From positions 793,059 to 857,058 of the forward strand of contig VZQC01012371.1 in NCBI GenBank assembly GCA_009823505.1: a stretch of DNA of 64,000 nt, written 5' to 3'. A model generated the notes under the pieces. That model did not search any database. It was given only the letters and a program-made list of their open reading frames with translations, and was not told the origin of the DNA. Below are positions 1 through 12,335 of this stretch, in pieces (position 1 is the first letter of the stretch; each line of letters starts with the position of its first letter). Source of the DNA: Rhizomys pruinosus. Its lineage: Eukaryota; Chordata; Mammalia; Rodentia; Spalacidae. Both the position numbers and the translations under genes were made by a program.

Positions 1-335
1 TTATTCCTCCAAGGAGAGAGCTAATAGCCAATTAGATTTGGGATATACAGACATATGGCTGCCACTGCTGCACAGCTTTTCCAGGCAGATGAGGTGTAGC
101 TGGTGCTGACGGAGGAGTCTTACTTGACTCAAGGAGACCTATATTTGCTTTAGTGGCCTTTGGTAACACTCTCTGGCATTCCAGAGACCATCTGTATACT
201 TGCAAGTGTGGTCTCCATACATCTTTCCCATGTTTATAACAGGTCTTCAACAGCAGGGCCTTATCGCCTCTCTTCCTGCAAATATACCAGTTTGGAGGCA
301 AGGAGCCTTTACCTTTTGTGGGGCTTGGATTTTCA
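1..335 (-). repeat. Dispersed repeat core, copy 1 (cut by window edge)
   Basis: Read on the minus strand this stretch matches 10605-10938 and, less cleanly, 17360-17715 almost end to end. Shared landmarks are a CCAAGCCCC block, GGTAAAGGCTCCTTGC, CTGCTGTTGAAGACC, a CTCTGG-ATGCCAGAGA hairpin-like block and a closing TCTGTATATCCCAAAT block. A 121-codon frame is open on the minus strand (397-32), but the other two copies do not keep it, so I do not call it a gene. The family is unidentified. Copy 2 shows that it can be the 5' third of a 1.18-kb transposed unit. Confidence 0.75.
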
Positions 336-2948
336 ATGAGAAGAAGTACTGTGAATATCCAGGATATCCAAAGATGGATAAAGGCATATGTAGACATGCG
401 AAGGCTCTAAAAGCCTGTAAGAATTTAAGTAGTATAGGACACACTTTAGAAGCTTTTGTTTTGCAGATGTGTGATATAATCAATCTTTGTTAAGTTACCA
501 AATTTGCTGCTAGATACATTGGCTTCACTCTAAATAGGCCTAGAGGGTTTCTTCTGTCTGATCTTTGTTGATCTCTGCTTTCTATCCTAGTGCATTTACA
601 GCCCCTTGATTTCCATCTCAGCTCTTCAGTGTCCAGATAAGAGTATTTCATGATGAAATTTGATAATTACAAGTGATAACATGTTACTATTGTATTAGTT
701 ACAGGTTGCTGTGATTGAATTCTTAATGAGAGCAACTTAAGGGAAATACAGCTTATTTTGTTTGAGGATACATTTTTTTTTCATGGGAGGCAGGGGTAAC
801 ATTGATAGGAGCTTGAGGCAGCTGTCACACTGTACCCACAGTGGAGAGTGCAGAGCCATGAAGGTTCCTACTCAGCCAACTTCCTCCTTTTCATGCATTC
901 TGGAACCAGAGCCCATGGAACAGTGCTGCTCAGAGTTAAGCTTAGTTTTCTTACCTAATTTATCTTAATTTAGAAAATCCCACACAGATATGCTGCATAG
1001 AGATTTGTTTCCATGGTGATCCTAAATTGTATCAAGTTGATAATCAAGATCAACTGTCAAAAATATTAATAGTAAGGACTAGCTAAGAGCTGTTGTCCCA
1101 AGTACCACAGATGATTTTTATTTGGTCATTAGTGCATCGTAATTATGATTATGTTGTGAGCCCATCCTAAGGTCTACAGGATTGCAGTTTCTGAACTCAT
1201 GAAACCTAGAGTAGCAAAGGAGTGGTGGATAGTTGTGTCTGCATCCAACCCTCATGTTTTGACCATGTTTCTAACTAGTTTGTTAAATGGTTGTGTTAGG
1301 AATTCGAAGATTAGCTTCATTCTGTAAATTTGGCATGTAATGAATTTAGTAAAACTATTGAATTGCATTATGCAGATACAGGTAAGCCATTCATGACTCT
1401 CTTACTTGGCATTTGAGAGCCTTCATGCCCATGCCCTCAGGAATAGAGCAGTCATGAGATATATACACTACTTGTCTTCTAAAATTTTCATGTAATGTGG
1501 ATGATAAAATATGGTTTGTAATCATAGCATGTTGTAAAATATGTAGCATTAATGTTTGAGTTTCTGAACACTCAGAATATGGTTTTACATGAAGACTGAG
1601 ACATGATATTTTAATATGACTTTCAAAGTGCTCAACTTTAGACTCTCTCTCTTTGTTTACTGGTGCCTGCTGAGGATAAAATTGAATGGCAAAAATTCCC
1701 AAGTCCTGTTCTGCAGACTTGCTGTTTGATAAGGTATTTTCATTATCACAAGACAAGAAGTATTAGAAATGGAAAAAAAAATCAAGACAAAGAATTCCAT
1801 GTGGTATATATTACAGCTGCCATCTAACTGAAAAATCCCCAATACAGATGCTAATTGGACTTTTAAATGAATTATTAAAATAAAGGTAATGAATATTCAG
1901 ATAAATTGCAATCAATAGTTCAGTAAATTATTGTTGAGAGGGTCTCTAACTCCTAAATGGGTAATCATAAAAACCATTAAAAATATGTCTAAACATTTCA
2001 TGATTCCTTTTATATAGGTTCTAAGACAAAAATAACCTCATACATTTCTATATTTCTTTGTGTGTATACGTCTGTTATTTGCAACAAATCTCTACTCAAA
2101 ACATAAATGGGGTAAGTTGTATGTAATTCATCACTAGACTCTGAGTTTGCATACTTCCACAAGAAATCCTCGTGTGACTTGCTTGGGTGTTGCGGTCAGG
2201 CAGTGGAGATATGCACCAGGCCTGGAGTTAAGGTGAGGCAAGTGGACACCCAGTATGTGATCGAAGTATGATCTAGAAGGGCACCCAAGCTCCCATTAGT
2301 AATCAAAATAACTTTAGTGCAATATTAAAAGAATTATATTACTGAAAAAATTCAACAAGCCAAATAAATCTGGAAATTTAAAAACAGAGACTCAGTATTT
2401 TGCCTTAGACTTTGCAAGACAGCATTGGCACACTGATATTTTCTTCTCTCTGAAGCTATAGATTTTTGAATTGTCTCTTCAAAATTGGTTTCAAGGTCAG
2501 TAATTAGATATTTATTATATATACCAATCAAATGTGTTTTTCATGATCTGTCCTATTAAGAAATTCTGTAATGATTTATGACAATATCTAGTGTTTTGGA
2601 CAATTTTTTTTTAACATGGAAGGATCAATAAGAAGTTTTCAATCAGCTAACCCACATAATTTATCCACTAAAACATCAACATACATATGCACCACTGAGG
2701 GAGATCAATTCTTTTTATGAATATAATTTTCAAAACATGATTGTTTGAGCATCATAGGCAGAGATTATTCTAAAAACACAGCAATAAAATATTGGAGAAA
2801 TATTTTACCACACAATAACATGTGTATATTCATGATTTGAAGAATAACTCTAATTTGCCTCTGGCAATCATGGATTTGGATTTAAAGAAATCCATGTATG
2901 AAGAACACCTACTGCTTGTGTAATAAGAAAGCCCCTTAGATAAGTGCT
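336..2948. other. Unassigned AT-rich stretch
   Basis: No exon, SINE or L1 fragment could be recognised. The short open frames have no recognisable domain. About 2155-2290 is a little richer in G+C than its surroundings and could be an old repeat, but I cannot name it. Confidence 0.5.
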
Positions 2949-3225
2949 GTAGCTTCAATGTGCCCCCACAGTTTCATGTATTGGAAACAATCCCCAAATT
3001 CCTAGGAAATGTTACTTGAAGGCATGTCTTCAGAAGTAATTAGGAGTGGATAAGTCATAGTGATAGGGCCCCTAGATGGTATTGGGGGCTTTGTGAGAGT
3101 AGAAATAACCTAAGTAACACTTAAGAGCTCACCATCTAGAACCACATTCCAGTGCAGGCCTGGTTGCCAGTGCGAGCAGTACCATGCATTTGTGCTTTCC
3201 AGCTGCTAGAACCATCAGGGTAGTA
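2949..3225 (+). mobile_element. Old MaLR/MST-like LTR remnant
   Basis: The stretch opens with the pattern GCTTCAATGTGCCCCCACAG followed by a run like TTCATGTATTGGAAACAATCCCCAAATT, then a long GGGCCCCTAGATGG-like section. The order resembles old ERVL-MaLR LTRs. No second LTR, internal region or target duplication is visible. It could instead be another old mammalian repeat. Confidence 0.35.
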
Positions 3226-3425
3226 AATTTGCATTTTACAAGATATTTGTCCTTAGCTGTAAAGTTGAATGTCTTTTCACCTCCATGTAAACTTACTGTT
3301 AAACTGTGAATCCCTAAATGTATTTTGAAATAAACCTATAGTTTATCTTCAGACTTTGTAAACCTCAAATATGTGTGGGTGTATAGATGTATATTTGTGA
3401 ACATAAAATTAAATGGAAAAAAATA
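3225..3425 (+). mobile_element. L1 3' UTR fragment
   Basis: The order TGTGAATCCCTAAA, then TATAGTTTATCTTCAGA, then GTATATTTGTGAA parallels 54598-54700 and 23632-23700, where the same string follows L1 sequence. It is diverged and truncated at both ends. Confidence 0.55.
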
Positions 3426-3429
3426 CACC

Positions 3430-4080
3430 ATCAACAACATTTTTGCTTAATATTGAGAATTTTCATGCATTTGTAATGAAATGTGATCATATCTACTCCA
3501 ATTTCATCCTTCAAGTCCCCTCATGTTCTTGCCAACATACTCCCTCCAAATTTTGTCCTTTCTTTTTTTTTTGATAACCCACTGAATCCAATTAGTTCTG
3601 CCAATATATGCATGGCTGTGGGGTCATTCAGTGGCTGAAGCATGAGGTTCATATCAGTGACCACATCCTCTGAAAGAATGATTTTCCCTCTCCCAGCAGC
3701 GATCATCTGTCAGTGACCACCCTCCCACCTCCCACACACATAGGGAAGGGCCTGCCAGGATTTTGACTGGCTTTATTTTGTGCCTCTCTTGTGCAGAGGC
3801 CTATCATCTACTGTGAATTCATAAATATGATAGCCATATCATGTACAGAGGGCAGCATTTCAAGGCATTCTTCCCTGTATCCTCCAGCGTTTACGTTGTT
3901 TCTATTGTCTCCTCTTCCACCCTGTTTCATGAACTTTTAGGGGTGTTATAGGTGTGTAGTTTAAGGCCAAGAACCCAGTCTCTTACTCTCAGTACTTTGC
4001 TATCTTTCTATTGAGTACAGAACTGTAAGAGGGCAATGGAGGAGATAGTGGTGGAGGCGGGGAAAACTTTCTTAACCTTT
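3430..4080 (-). mobile_element. Lx-type L1 3' UTR fragment
   Basis: The sequence follows the rodent Lx L1 3' UTR read on the opposite strand. It has GATAACCCACTGAATCCAAT, TATATGCATGGCTGTGGGGT, a CAGTGACCACATCC block, TTTTCCCTCTCCCAGCAGC, GATTTTGACTGGCTT and a cysteine-rich-looking TCCTCTTCCACC block, in that order. It has many small differences from the mouse form I recall and carries no coding sequence. Confidence 0.65.
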
Positions 4081-5700
4081 TAAATCAGAAAAGGCAAAGT
4101 ACAATTTAAAGTTAAGATAAAACAGAAACCATTATTTAAAAAGTACCAGTAAAAGGTTTTCACATGTCCACAACTGGCATCATGAAGTATTATTTGATTT
4201 TGTTCTTCTGTTTCTTGAACATAAACATAGAAATGAAAAGTAAATATTCTATGACAAGTTTCATAGAAGAAGACAAAGGCTAATTCAATGTTCTTTGTTT
4301 TCCTAAGTGTGCATTTTATTTTTCTTTGCCTTATGTAAAAGAGTGATATAGAAGCACAAAGATGTTTTATTACATGATGAAAAGATTGAGTTGAAGCTTA
4401 TTGGAGAATGAGACAATTCAATGACTGGTTATCAGAAGAGAGATAATTAACTGAAAAATGTTTTATGTAATATTCTTTGCAAATTATATAACATTTTCTA
4501 TAAATATTGAGATCAGAAAATATTTATTAGACATTGTTCACTATTTTAATCATTTTAAAAGTATTATTATCAGATGTGCTAAATGGTTTTAAATTGCAGT
4601 GTGGGATTATGAAGAGAGAATTTAGGTACCACCCACACATCTCACAGTAATTTACTTGAATTTCCAGCACAGTACCTGTGAGTAGGCAAGGAAATCTGAA
4701 GTCCTTTAATTAAAATAACAGCAAAAATCAGAATAATCTATACTATTCAGAATAAAATAGTCCACTTTCAATTTGAAAGTTTGATTGCTTCTTCATTAGT
4801 TAAGTCATGAAGCTAATACCTTGTGCTGGATTTTGTGATCTATTCAATTCCCTTCAGTTCTGTCTTTCTCTCAGCATACCCCATTTCTTATATCTGTTAT
4901 CAAGTGTGGGAACCAGCTTCCTGGAGGGTTTTGGAATGGCTCTGCTTGGAGGATACTGATATATCTGGCTTTGACTTTACTTTCTTCAGAGAGGATTTAT
5001 ATTTGCATCTTCCTGATTTGAGAGTTATGTAAACTACCTTGGCAAAATAGATTTGAATGGCTAAGCCTGAAAGATTCATCTGTGTCTAAAATTCTCGGGA
5101 ATCTTTTTATCTAGCCAGACCATTTAATTGTTTCATTTTTGCTTCAGCTTCTATTTTCACTTTTTATTTTCCTTGCTCACCCTTTCACAGAGTGAGCTGA
5201 CTTTAATTATTTCAGGTTTATATACAGATTTCATTTTCTAGTTCTTTTTAAAAACCAAGTCTCCTGGCTTCCAAGATTGGCAAGTCTGCATACCCTTTGG
5301 AGAGTTCATTCTCTTTACTCCTTTCTTACAAGCTCCATTATACATTGGAAAGAATATTTGTTATAATTGGCTAGGATATATATGGTTTTTAGAAAGGGTT
5401 TTGTCATTTGTTTTTTGTCTTCAGAACATCTTGTCTGGAATAGTTCCAAAACTGAAAACCACAATCATTATAAAAGAGAGTTAAGAGTGAATAACTTTTC
5501 TCCCTGCAATTCAATACATTCTGGATTGTTGCCACATTTATATGGAAGCAATAGGTTTTAGTGCAAGTGCATGTTGCTTAAAGTGTTTACTTAAAAACAG
5601 GCATTTGTAATCCTGTTTTCAATAGTGTCCAAAGGAATATTCCACAATGATAGATGAAAATGGTCTATATATCTATTTTGTTCAAGAGAGTTCCATTTAT
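4081..5700. other. Unassigned AT-rich stretch
   Basis: No recognisable gene, SINE or L1 fragment. Several short open frames occur, but none has a domain or plausible codon bias. Confidence 0.5.
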
Positions 5701-6450
5701 ATATGTGGTGGCTGAGTCTTTGAAATGTGCCCAGGTTCCCTAACTTTTTAACTTATTTAAGTATTCATACATGGCTACTGCTGTAATATTGAAGAGTGCA
5801 CCCCTAGGATCTAAGAACTTGCATGCCTAAGAAATTCTCTGGTGATGATTTAGATTGCTTGAAGACAGTTCTTAGAAAAGTACTGGTCCAAATTTGCCTG
5901 AGACATGTGGAAATTCCTTGCTGTGGAGTGATAGTTGTGACTTGGAGCCCTGTAGCCAATCCTCATGCCCAAATTGATGATCCTGTTTTCCCAGAAAAGG
6001 GACACAAAACAGCATCCAGAAACTAGATCTTTTTGTTACTTTGGACAAAAGTAATTGTATAGTTTTTAATGGAAAAAACTTGTATGATTAGAATCTAGGT
6101 AGCTGCATCCCTGGGAAGCCCACCATCACAGGCGTAACGACTCACTATGTCTTTGGACTGCCCTACGCAGCTTCTATGCAGTGCCACCACAGAGCCTCAG
6201 TGGAGTCCCCAGAAACCGTTATTTCTTTCTGAACCTTGGGCCGGGCTCTTATGAATACCGTAACTTTCTAAGCCTTCTCAGTTTTGTGAGTTTTGCTAGC
6301 TTTCTGAGCCTTATGAGTGTCCCTGCCCCTACTTTTAGGAGGGAATGTTTCGATTTGTTGGAAATAGCTATAAACCCTAATTCATTAAATCATAATTTTT
6401 CTTCACAATGAAAATAGTTCAATACAGTGTTACAGCTGTTTGCCTAAGAA
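5700..6450. other. Unassigned stretch, locally richer in G+C
   Basis: Two frames on the plus strand are open (5823-6026 and 6181-6411), but neither resembles a protein I know. The section 6100-6330 is richer in CpG and G+C than its flanks. There is no splice context or polyadenylation tail to suggest an exon or a processed pseudogene. It may be an old repeat. Confidence 0.4.
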
Positions 6451-7265
6451 ATTCTTGTAATTTTTTTCACAAAAACAATGATTTTATTAGCTTAAGAGTT
6501 AGATCTAAGCAGTTTTAGACTATAAATTTTGACAATCATATTATTTGTGGGCAGATTTGTTTTAGGAATTTGAATCCATCCAAACACTGAGTAGCAGTTG
6601 GTTTCATCTTACGATAGAGTTACACTATGAATGATATTTGTCTTCTTTGGATTTACAGTATCTGGTTGTAATACTTAAGACTTCTTTACCCCATCCTCTT
6701 GTCCCCAGCTATCAGCTATTTCTTGGCTTACCTTCAGAGGAGCCTGGAAACCAAAATCTAACCAATAAAATAAAATCAGAGTACTGAGAACAGAAACCCA
6801 GACACCTCCCTATCTCACACTATATGATAATAATATGACAGCATTTCTTGTAGTTTTCCAATTTCATGTACTCTGTTATTTAATGCAAAATCTCATTACA
6901 TGCAACCCTGAGGATCTGATGATCAGATTTTCCCTCCTGTTTTTTTTTTCTTCTACAGAAATAAGCTGTAATATTCTTTGTTATTCTTTAAGCTATTAAT
7001 TGAACTTCAACAAAAATTGCGTGAAAAGTACTATTTGTTGTATTCTTTTTGTTAGTGCCACGAAGTGATGGGAAATAATGACTGAATACCCAGAGTAAGA
7101 GGACTGTTGAAAGACATCTCAGGACACCTGTTTTACCAACTGAAATCACTTTTTTGGAAATGAATCCTTCTATATTGTGTATGGTCACATTTCTTGCACT
7201 TGGTGATTTCCCAAGGGATGTTTGTGCAAATGATGTACTGACAGAGTTAATATTCTTAAGTATCT
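6451..7265. other. Unassigned AT-rich stretch
   Basis: No feature recognised. Short T runs occur near 6940. Confidence 0.5.
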
Positions 7266-7267
7266 TT

Positions 7268-7478
7268 AAAAATGTATTTATTTTTATTGTATGTGTATGA
7301 GTGTTTTGCCTGAATATAAGTGCACCAGTATCATGCAATGACCACAGAGGCAAGAAGAAGGCATTGAATCCCCAGGAACTAGAGTTTCAGATGGCTGTTA
7401 GCCACCATGTACGTACTGGGAACCAAGCCTGGGTCCTCTGCAACAACAGGCAGTGGTCTCTCCACTTTCTTCACATCT
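7268..7478 (-). mobile_element. B2 SINE, old copy
   Basis: Minus-strand B2: T-rich tail side at the left (TATTTTTATTGTATGTGTATGAGTG), then the CATGCAATGACCACAGAGG block, CCCCAGGAACTAGAGTTTCAG, GCCACCATGTACGT and GGGTCCTCTGCAA. The last 30 bases, where the A box would lie, are degraded. It has a single copy of the AACTAGAGTT unit, unlike the young B2s in this window. Confidence 0.85.
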
Positions 7479-8929
7479 TGATAAATATTTTAAGGAAAAT
7501 TAGTCAGGGTCTGATGATAAGAACCTTGTATGCCTTCAGCTTTGCTTTGTTTATAGGATTATACCAAGATTTAATTAATAGGATTTATTGATTTAGCAAA
7601 GAAAAACATTGTTTCTTGTTCTTGGTGCCTGTGCCGATATGCTACATCTAAGTATTTCCTTCCACTCTTATTTCTTTGTGCATCAAAATGGCAATAGACA
7701 TGACCTATTCTCTGCCAATTTCTCCCTGCCCCCAATCAGATCAAATAACAAAGTAGCATTCATGGCAATAGAAACAATAGCACCGCCATAACCTCTGGTT
7801 ATATTTTTTTTCAAATAAAAGAAAGCCATCCAGTGTGTCCTTTGGCATGATATAACAGTAACCTTTAAAATGTCCTTTCCCTTTTCTTTGACATTCTATA
7901 GACCAGGAAAAAAATAAATGTAACTTGATGACATGTAATGGCTTGTGGGTGACTGGGCAATGGCAGCATAGGCACAGACTGACCTGCCTGTTGTTATGAG
8001 CAGAGGACTGATATTCAGGTAGGGGGCAATCCATCAGCAGTATGAGCTTTTTAAAGCATGAAGCTACTAGGACGAGAAATGATCTATTTACCATGTGTCC
8101 TAAACAAGTTACATTTATGCCTCTTTTTCTTATCCCTTTATATGGAAATAGACAACATAAATTGTATATTTTTCTATTTAAGCTTCAATTTGTGAGATTA
8201 GGAGTAAACAAAGATAGGGATTACACATAAAATATTTCATGATATAATTTATTTTGTTTACAAATGGTCATGTGATTAAAAAGAGTTTATCACATACAAT
8301 TGAAATGCATGTGGCAATTCAGCCAAATTTTACACATCTTAAATTTAAGGGAATGAATATGGACTTCTGTAAATTCCAGGACATTTGACACTGCCAGTTA
8401 CACCCATCGATCCAGCTGTCATATCTGGAATTCTTCAAAGTTCACTCCATGTTCCTGTTTCCATTTCATGTGTACCTCCTCAAATTTGGAAATCTTTGGC
8501 TTCAATTTCCATTTATGTGATAGGGACTGCCAAATTTCCATAACTTCTGCATTATAGATGTGTATATTCATCTGCCTAGTTGAATATTTCATAAGCATTT
8601 CAAACCTAACATGTTCAAAATTTAATTCAGGCCATCCCTTTCCAAACAGTTCCTCTCATTGACTGGCAGCAAAATCTCCTGACTAACAAAGGAAACATGG
8701 AGCTATCTATTACCACTCAGCTTTCTTTAGATCTCACCTTCCAACTGCAATATACTTTTAACTATGTAAGATGTTAAAAGTAGTTTACTGATACAATCTG
8801 TACACCATGTAATTCAGTAATTGAAAGCATATTATCTCTGCATTTCTTAGTATCCTTGCAAGCTTATACAGGGATCACCCTAATGTGGTTTTAACACAGT
8901 GTTTTTCCCTAAAATAATAGAAATTTATC
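7479..8929. other. Unassigned AT-rich stretch
   Basis: No gene recognised. The part 8400-8780 (TAACTTCTGCATTATAG, then TTTCAAACCTAACATGTTCAAAA) reads like a very old mammalian interspersed repeat, but I cannot assign a family. Confidence 0.45.
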
Positions 8930-10038
8930 TATTAGCAGTCAACTTCTCATCTTTTCTCCTGGACATACATAATCATAGACACTAGTCTCTGTCCCTATCT
9001 TTTTAGTACTGGCTTAGACATTTTATACAAATGAAATCAGATACCTTATGGTTTCTGTGACTTCAACATGTTTGCAAAGTTTATTAATTTTATATAATGC
9101 ATCATTTTCTTTATCTGTTATTATTGCCAGGAATATTGCATTGGATCACTATAAATCATTTCATTTGACTGTTAACTAGTTGATGGTCATTTATCTCTTT
9201 CTGCTTTTTAACTTCCACAAATATGACTTAACATTTGTACCGAACTTTTGTTTATGATGTATATTTAATTTCTCTTGGCTAAATGTCTGGTAATTGAATT
9301 GCTAGATTGGAGGGTAGCTATGCTTCATGTTTTGGTGAATTACCAAACTGCCAAACAAACTACATCATTCTGTATTAAGTCTTTCTATTTCTTTGTATTC
9401 TTGCTGTTTCTTGTCTTTATTCTAATCATCAGGGTGGGTGGGAAATCATATGTTATTGTTTTCATTTTCAGTTTCCTCATAGAGAATGATGTTTCTTTTC
9501 ATGTGCTTATTGGCTGTTTATATATCTTCTTTGGAAATGTTTTTAGACTTTCTATAATTTAAAATATTGTTTTAGTTATAATTTTATTATTGATTTGTTT
9601 TCAATGATTTCATCCATTCTGTGGGTTGTCTTCATGTTTTCACGGTAGTATTGTTTTTATAGCTTACTTCTAATTTTGCTGATGTCTATTCCACTATTTT
9701 TTCTTTTGTCACTTATGGTTTGATGATACAGTCAGAAACTACTGTCTAACATAAGGTACAATTATCTGACTTTTTTCTGTGTTGTAGTTTTAACATTTAC
9801 ACTGTAATTTACTAATCATTTTAGGTAACTTGTATGTGGTCTCAGCTAGAGTTCCAATTTTATTCTTTGGGATGTAGATACTGAATTTTCTCTGTACCTT
9901 TTGTAGAGAACAAGTTATTTTTACTGAATTATGTTGGGATCCTTGCTTAGGGTCAACTGAGCACAGGGGCTTTATTTCTGAAGTAACATTGTATTCTTTG
10001 AGCTAAGATTCTTTACCTTGAAAATTATATTGCACCTT

Positions 10039-10314
10039 GAGTATTTTAGTTTTTTTTTAATTTTGTTTATTATTATTATTCCTTTATGTGTATGAATGTA
10101 CTGTCTGCATGCAGGTCTGTGCACCCGTGTCATGCAATGCCGTGGAGGTCAGAAGAGGGTGTCGGATTCCCCTGGAACTGGAGTTCTCCTGGAATTGGAG
10201 TTAGACGGTTCTCAGCCGCCATGTGGGTGCTGGGGATCGAACCCGGGTCCTCTGCAAGAGCGGTCAGCGTTCCTAACTGCTAGGCCATCCTTCCAGACCG
10301 AGTATTTTAGTTTT
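10039..10314. repeat. Target-site duplication flanking B2
   Basis: GAGTATTTTAGTTTT occurs at 10039-10053 and again at 10300-10314. The 15-bp perfect direct repeat brackets the B2 and marks an L1-style retrotransposition into the old L1. Confidence 0.9.
10054..10299 (-). mobile_element. B2 SINE, young copy with 17-bp internal duplication
   Basis: Full-length B2 on the minus strand. The tRNA-like head lies at the right end with a B box close to GGTTCGATCC near 10235-10246, and the A/T-rich tail lies at the left. The internal unit CTGGAACTGGAGTT is repeated as CTGGAATTGGAGTT 17 bases later. Intact target duplication and low divergence suggest a recent insertion. Pol III transcription competence is inferred from the boxes only. 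Confidence 0.95.
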
Positions 10315-10568
10315 AAAGTACATTTTTGAATCAGAAAGTGTGAGTCCTCCAATTATTTTTTAAAAAATATTTTTATCATTCTGTATCTTGTATTTCCACA
10401 CATAATTCGGTGTTTTAATTTCCTAAACAACTAGGCAGGATTCTGATAGGGATTTTATTGAATCTATAGATCAATGTGAAGAGTACTGATTTCTTAACAA
10501 ACTTAACCCTAACTGTGGCATACCTTTCCATTTATTTACATCTCAACTTCCTTCAAATGCTCTGACAT

Positions 10569-11745
10569 CAACAATGGATTATTCTGCCAAGGAGATGTTG
10601 GCCAGGGGATCCAAGCCCCCACAAAAGGTAAAGGCTCCTTGCCTCCAAACTGAGATATCTGCAGGAAGAGAGGTGATAAGGTCCTGCTGTTGAAGACCTG
10701 ATATAAACATGGGAAAGATGTATGGAGACTGCACTTGTAATTATACAGACTTTTGGTCTCTGGTACATGCCAGAGATTACCAACAGGCCAACAAGCATAA
10801 TATCAGTCTCCTGAGTCCGCAGACTTCCTCTTCGTCGCACCAGCTACACCTCATTGCCTGGAAAAGCGGTTGCAGCAGTGGCAGCATTGTCTGTATATCC
10901 CAAATTAATTGGCTTATTCAGCCCTCTCCTGGAGAATAACCAATGGCTTGATGCCACAAGCTACATCCTCAAACAGGTTAGGAGACTTATACGCCACACG
11001 AAGACCTGTCATACTTAACAGAAGAAAATGTTGATCATGGATTAACATACCACTCCAAACACCTGTGTCTATAACAAGTAACCTACCATAACAAAATTAG
11101 TACTGTGTAAATCCCTATATCTAATGCTGTGTTCATTTGTAGGATTAAAGGCTATATATTATACTTGTTTAATTACCTATATATCTATCTGCATTGTGCT
11201 TCATTAAGGATTTTGAAAGGTTATGCCTGGGCAAGCTGGCAGCCCCATGAAGAAAAAAGCCAGCCAGAATTGACTCAGAGACCAAGACAACAGCTCCAGA
11301 GAAAGTAGAGGTTTGCTTCTCATCCACCCAGTGCCCTTTTCTAACCTAGGGAACAATCTGCGGAAGAGGAGGCGTGGTAGAATGTAAGGGCTACAATTAG
11401 GGTGAATGGTGAAACTACAACAATATAGACTGGACACTCATTTGATCAACTTGATTGAACATACAAGCCCCCCGTCCCACCCGCTGGATGGTGGGACCCA
11501 TGAGCTGTGTGGGTTTGGGCACAACTGCTCGGAAATTGATTTTACATGAAGGATGCTTGTACTCACAGACTATCACCTACTGTTTAAAAAAAAAAAAAAC
11601 AGAGAAAGATGCAGAAAAGTTATGGCAGAATGCATGATCTGGGATGGGTAGGGGTGGGGTGGGGGGAAGGGAAGGGGATATATGCCTGAACTGAATTGGA
11701 AAATGATGTATGAAATACACAAAACATCAATAAAAAAAAAGGAAA
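10569..11745 (+). mobile_element. 1.18-kb L1-tailed retroelement, complete unit
   Basis: A single transposed unit, because the flanks 8930-10568 and 11746-11900 are two halves of one old L1. Three parts can be seen. Part one, 10569-10938, is the dispersed core shared with 1-335 and 17324-17760. Part two, 10939-11590, matches the minus strand of about 56520-57130. Part three, 11590-11745, is an L1-type 3' terminus that also closes the L1 at 33017-35165 and stands alone at 62505-62655. It ends in a short A run after AATAAA. No long open frame spans it. It may be a non-autonomous element mobilised by L1, or a 5'-truncated L1 with a very long 3' UTR. Confidence 0.7.
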
Positions 11746-12175
11746 AATATGTATTTTGTAGTATTAAATATACAAGTCTTGGATTCCTTTTGTTAGATTT
11801 ATATAAGTCTTGCAATGATATTTGAAAATTTTTTCTTTTTTGAAATATTTTTTATTGAATAAGTATAAAATCTAATTTTACATTAAAAACATTTTATAAT
11901 ATGTCTATGAGCCCAATGTGTCTTTCAGAATTTTTTATTTTACAAACACTAGAAGGCTAACATTTCAGAAGTTCTCCACCATTTCGTTTCAACATAAAAC
12001 CCCAAGAATAATATCCAAAATAGATTCTTCTGCATATGTTTTCAAAATAGATTCTTCTGGATATGTTTTTGTATTTTGGTTTTTATTGTTGTTTGTACAA
12101 AATTGTGAACCATTTAGCCCCTGTATTCTTAAGGGGGGAAATCATCTCTATTTAAAAGATGTTCAAATTTAGACA
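11746..12175 (-). mobile_element. Ancient L1, right part, grading into unassigned DNA
   Basis: TGTATTTTGTAGTATTAAATATACAAGTCTTGGATTCC continues the old L1 consensus order that broke off at 10568. Beyond about 11900 the match fades. A 21-bp direct repeat (ATAGATTCTTCTG-ATATGTTTT) occurs at about 12020-12070. No gene is seen. Confidence 0.6.
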
Positions 12176-12335
12176 AAAGCATGCATGATGGCCTATACCT
12201 GTAATCCCAGTTCTTGGGAAGCTGAGGAAGAAAAATTTACATGAGTTCAAGGACAGCCTGAACTAAATGGTCAATTCAAGCCTAGCCCTTAACCATATGA
12301 GACCCTGCCTCAAAAGCAAAAAACAAACAAATGAA
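12176..12335 (+). mobile_element. B1-related SINE, old copy
   Basis: Plus-strand 7SL-derived pattern: GCATGATGGCCTATACCTGTAATCCCAG, a GAGTTCAAGGACAGCC block and GAGACCCTGCCTCAAAA, then an A-rich tail. The middle is diverged and longer than a standard B1, so a proto-B1 or B1-related hybrid is possible. Confidence 0.7.

Larger units (their letters stand above)
8930..10568 (-). mobile_element. Ancient mammalian L1 (L1M-type), left part
   Basis: The stretch follows the minus strand of old mammalian L1 ORF2 3' sequence. Landmarks in order are ACAAATGAAATCAGATACCTTATGG, CTAGTTGATGGTCATTTATC, AATTGAATTGCTAGATTGGAGGG, ACCAAACTGCCAAAC, TTTCATGTGCTTATTGGCTG, CCATTCTGTGGGTTGTCTTC, GTGTGAGTCCTCCAA and GATAGGGATTTTATTGAATC. 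It is heavily diverged, has no open frame and predates the rodent-specific insertions inside it. The same element resumes at about 11746. Confidence 0.85.

Noticed and set aside
32..397. 121-codon minus-strand frame that looks like a small protein
   Set aside because: It overlaps the dispersed core repeat, and the other two copies do not keep the frame.
6130..6155. TAACGACTCACTAT, close to a T7 phage promoter
   Set aside because: Bases are missing relative to the full promoter, no vector sequence surrounds it, and the flanks are ordinary AT-rich DNA; chance is enough.
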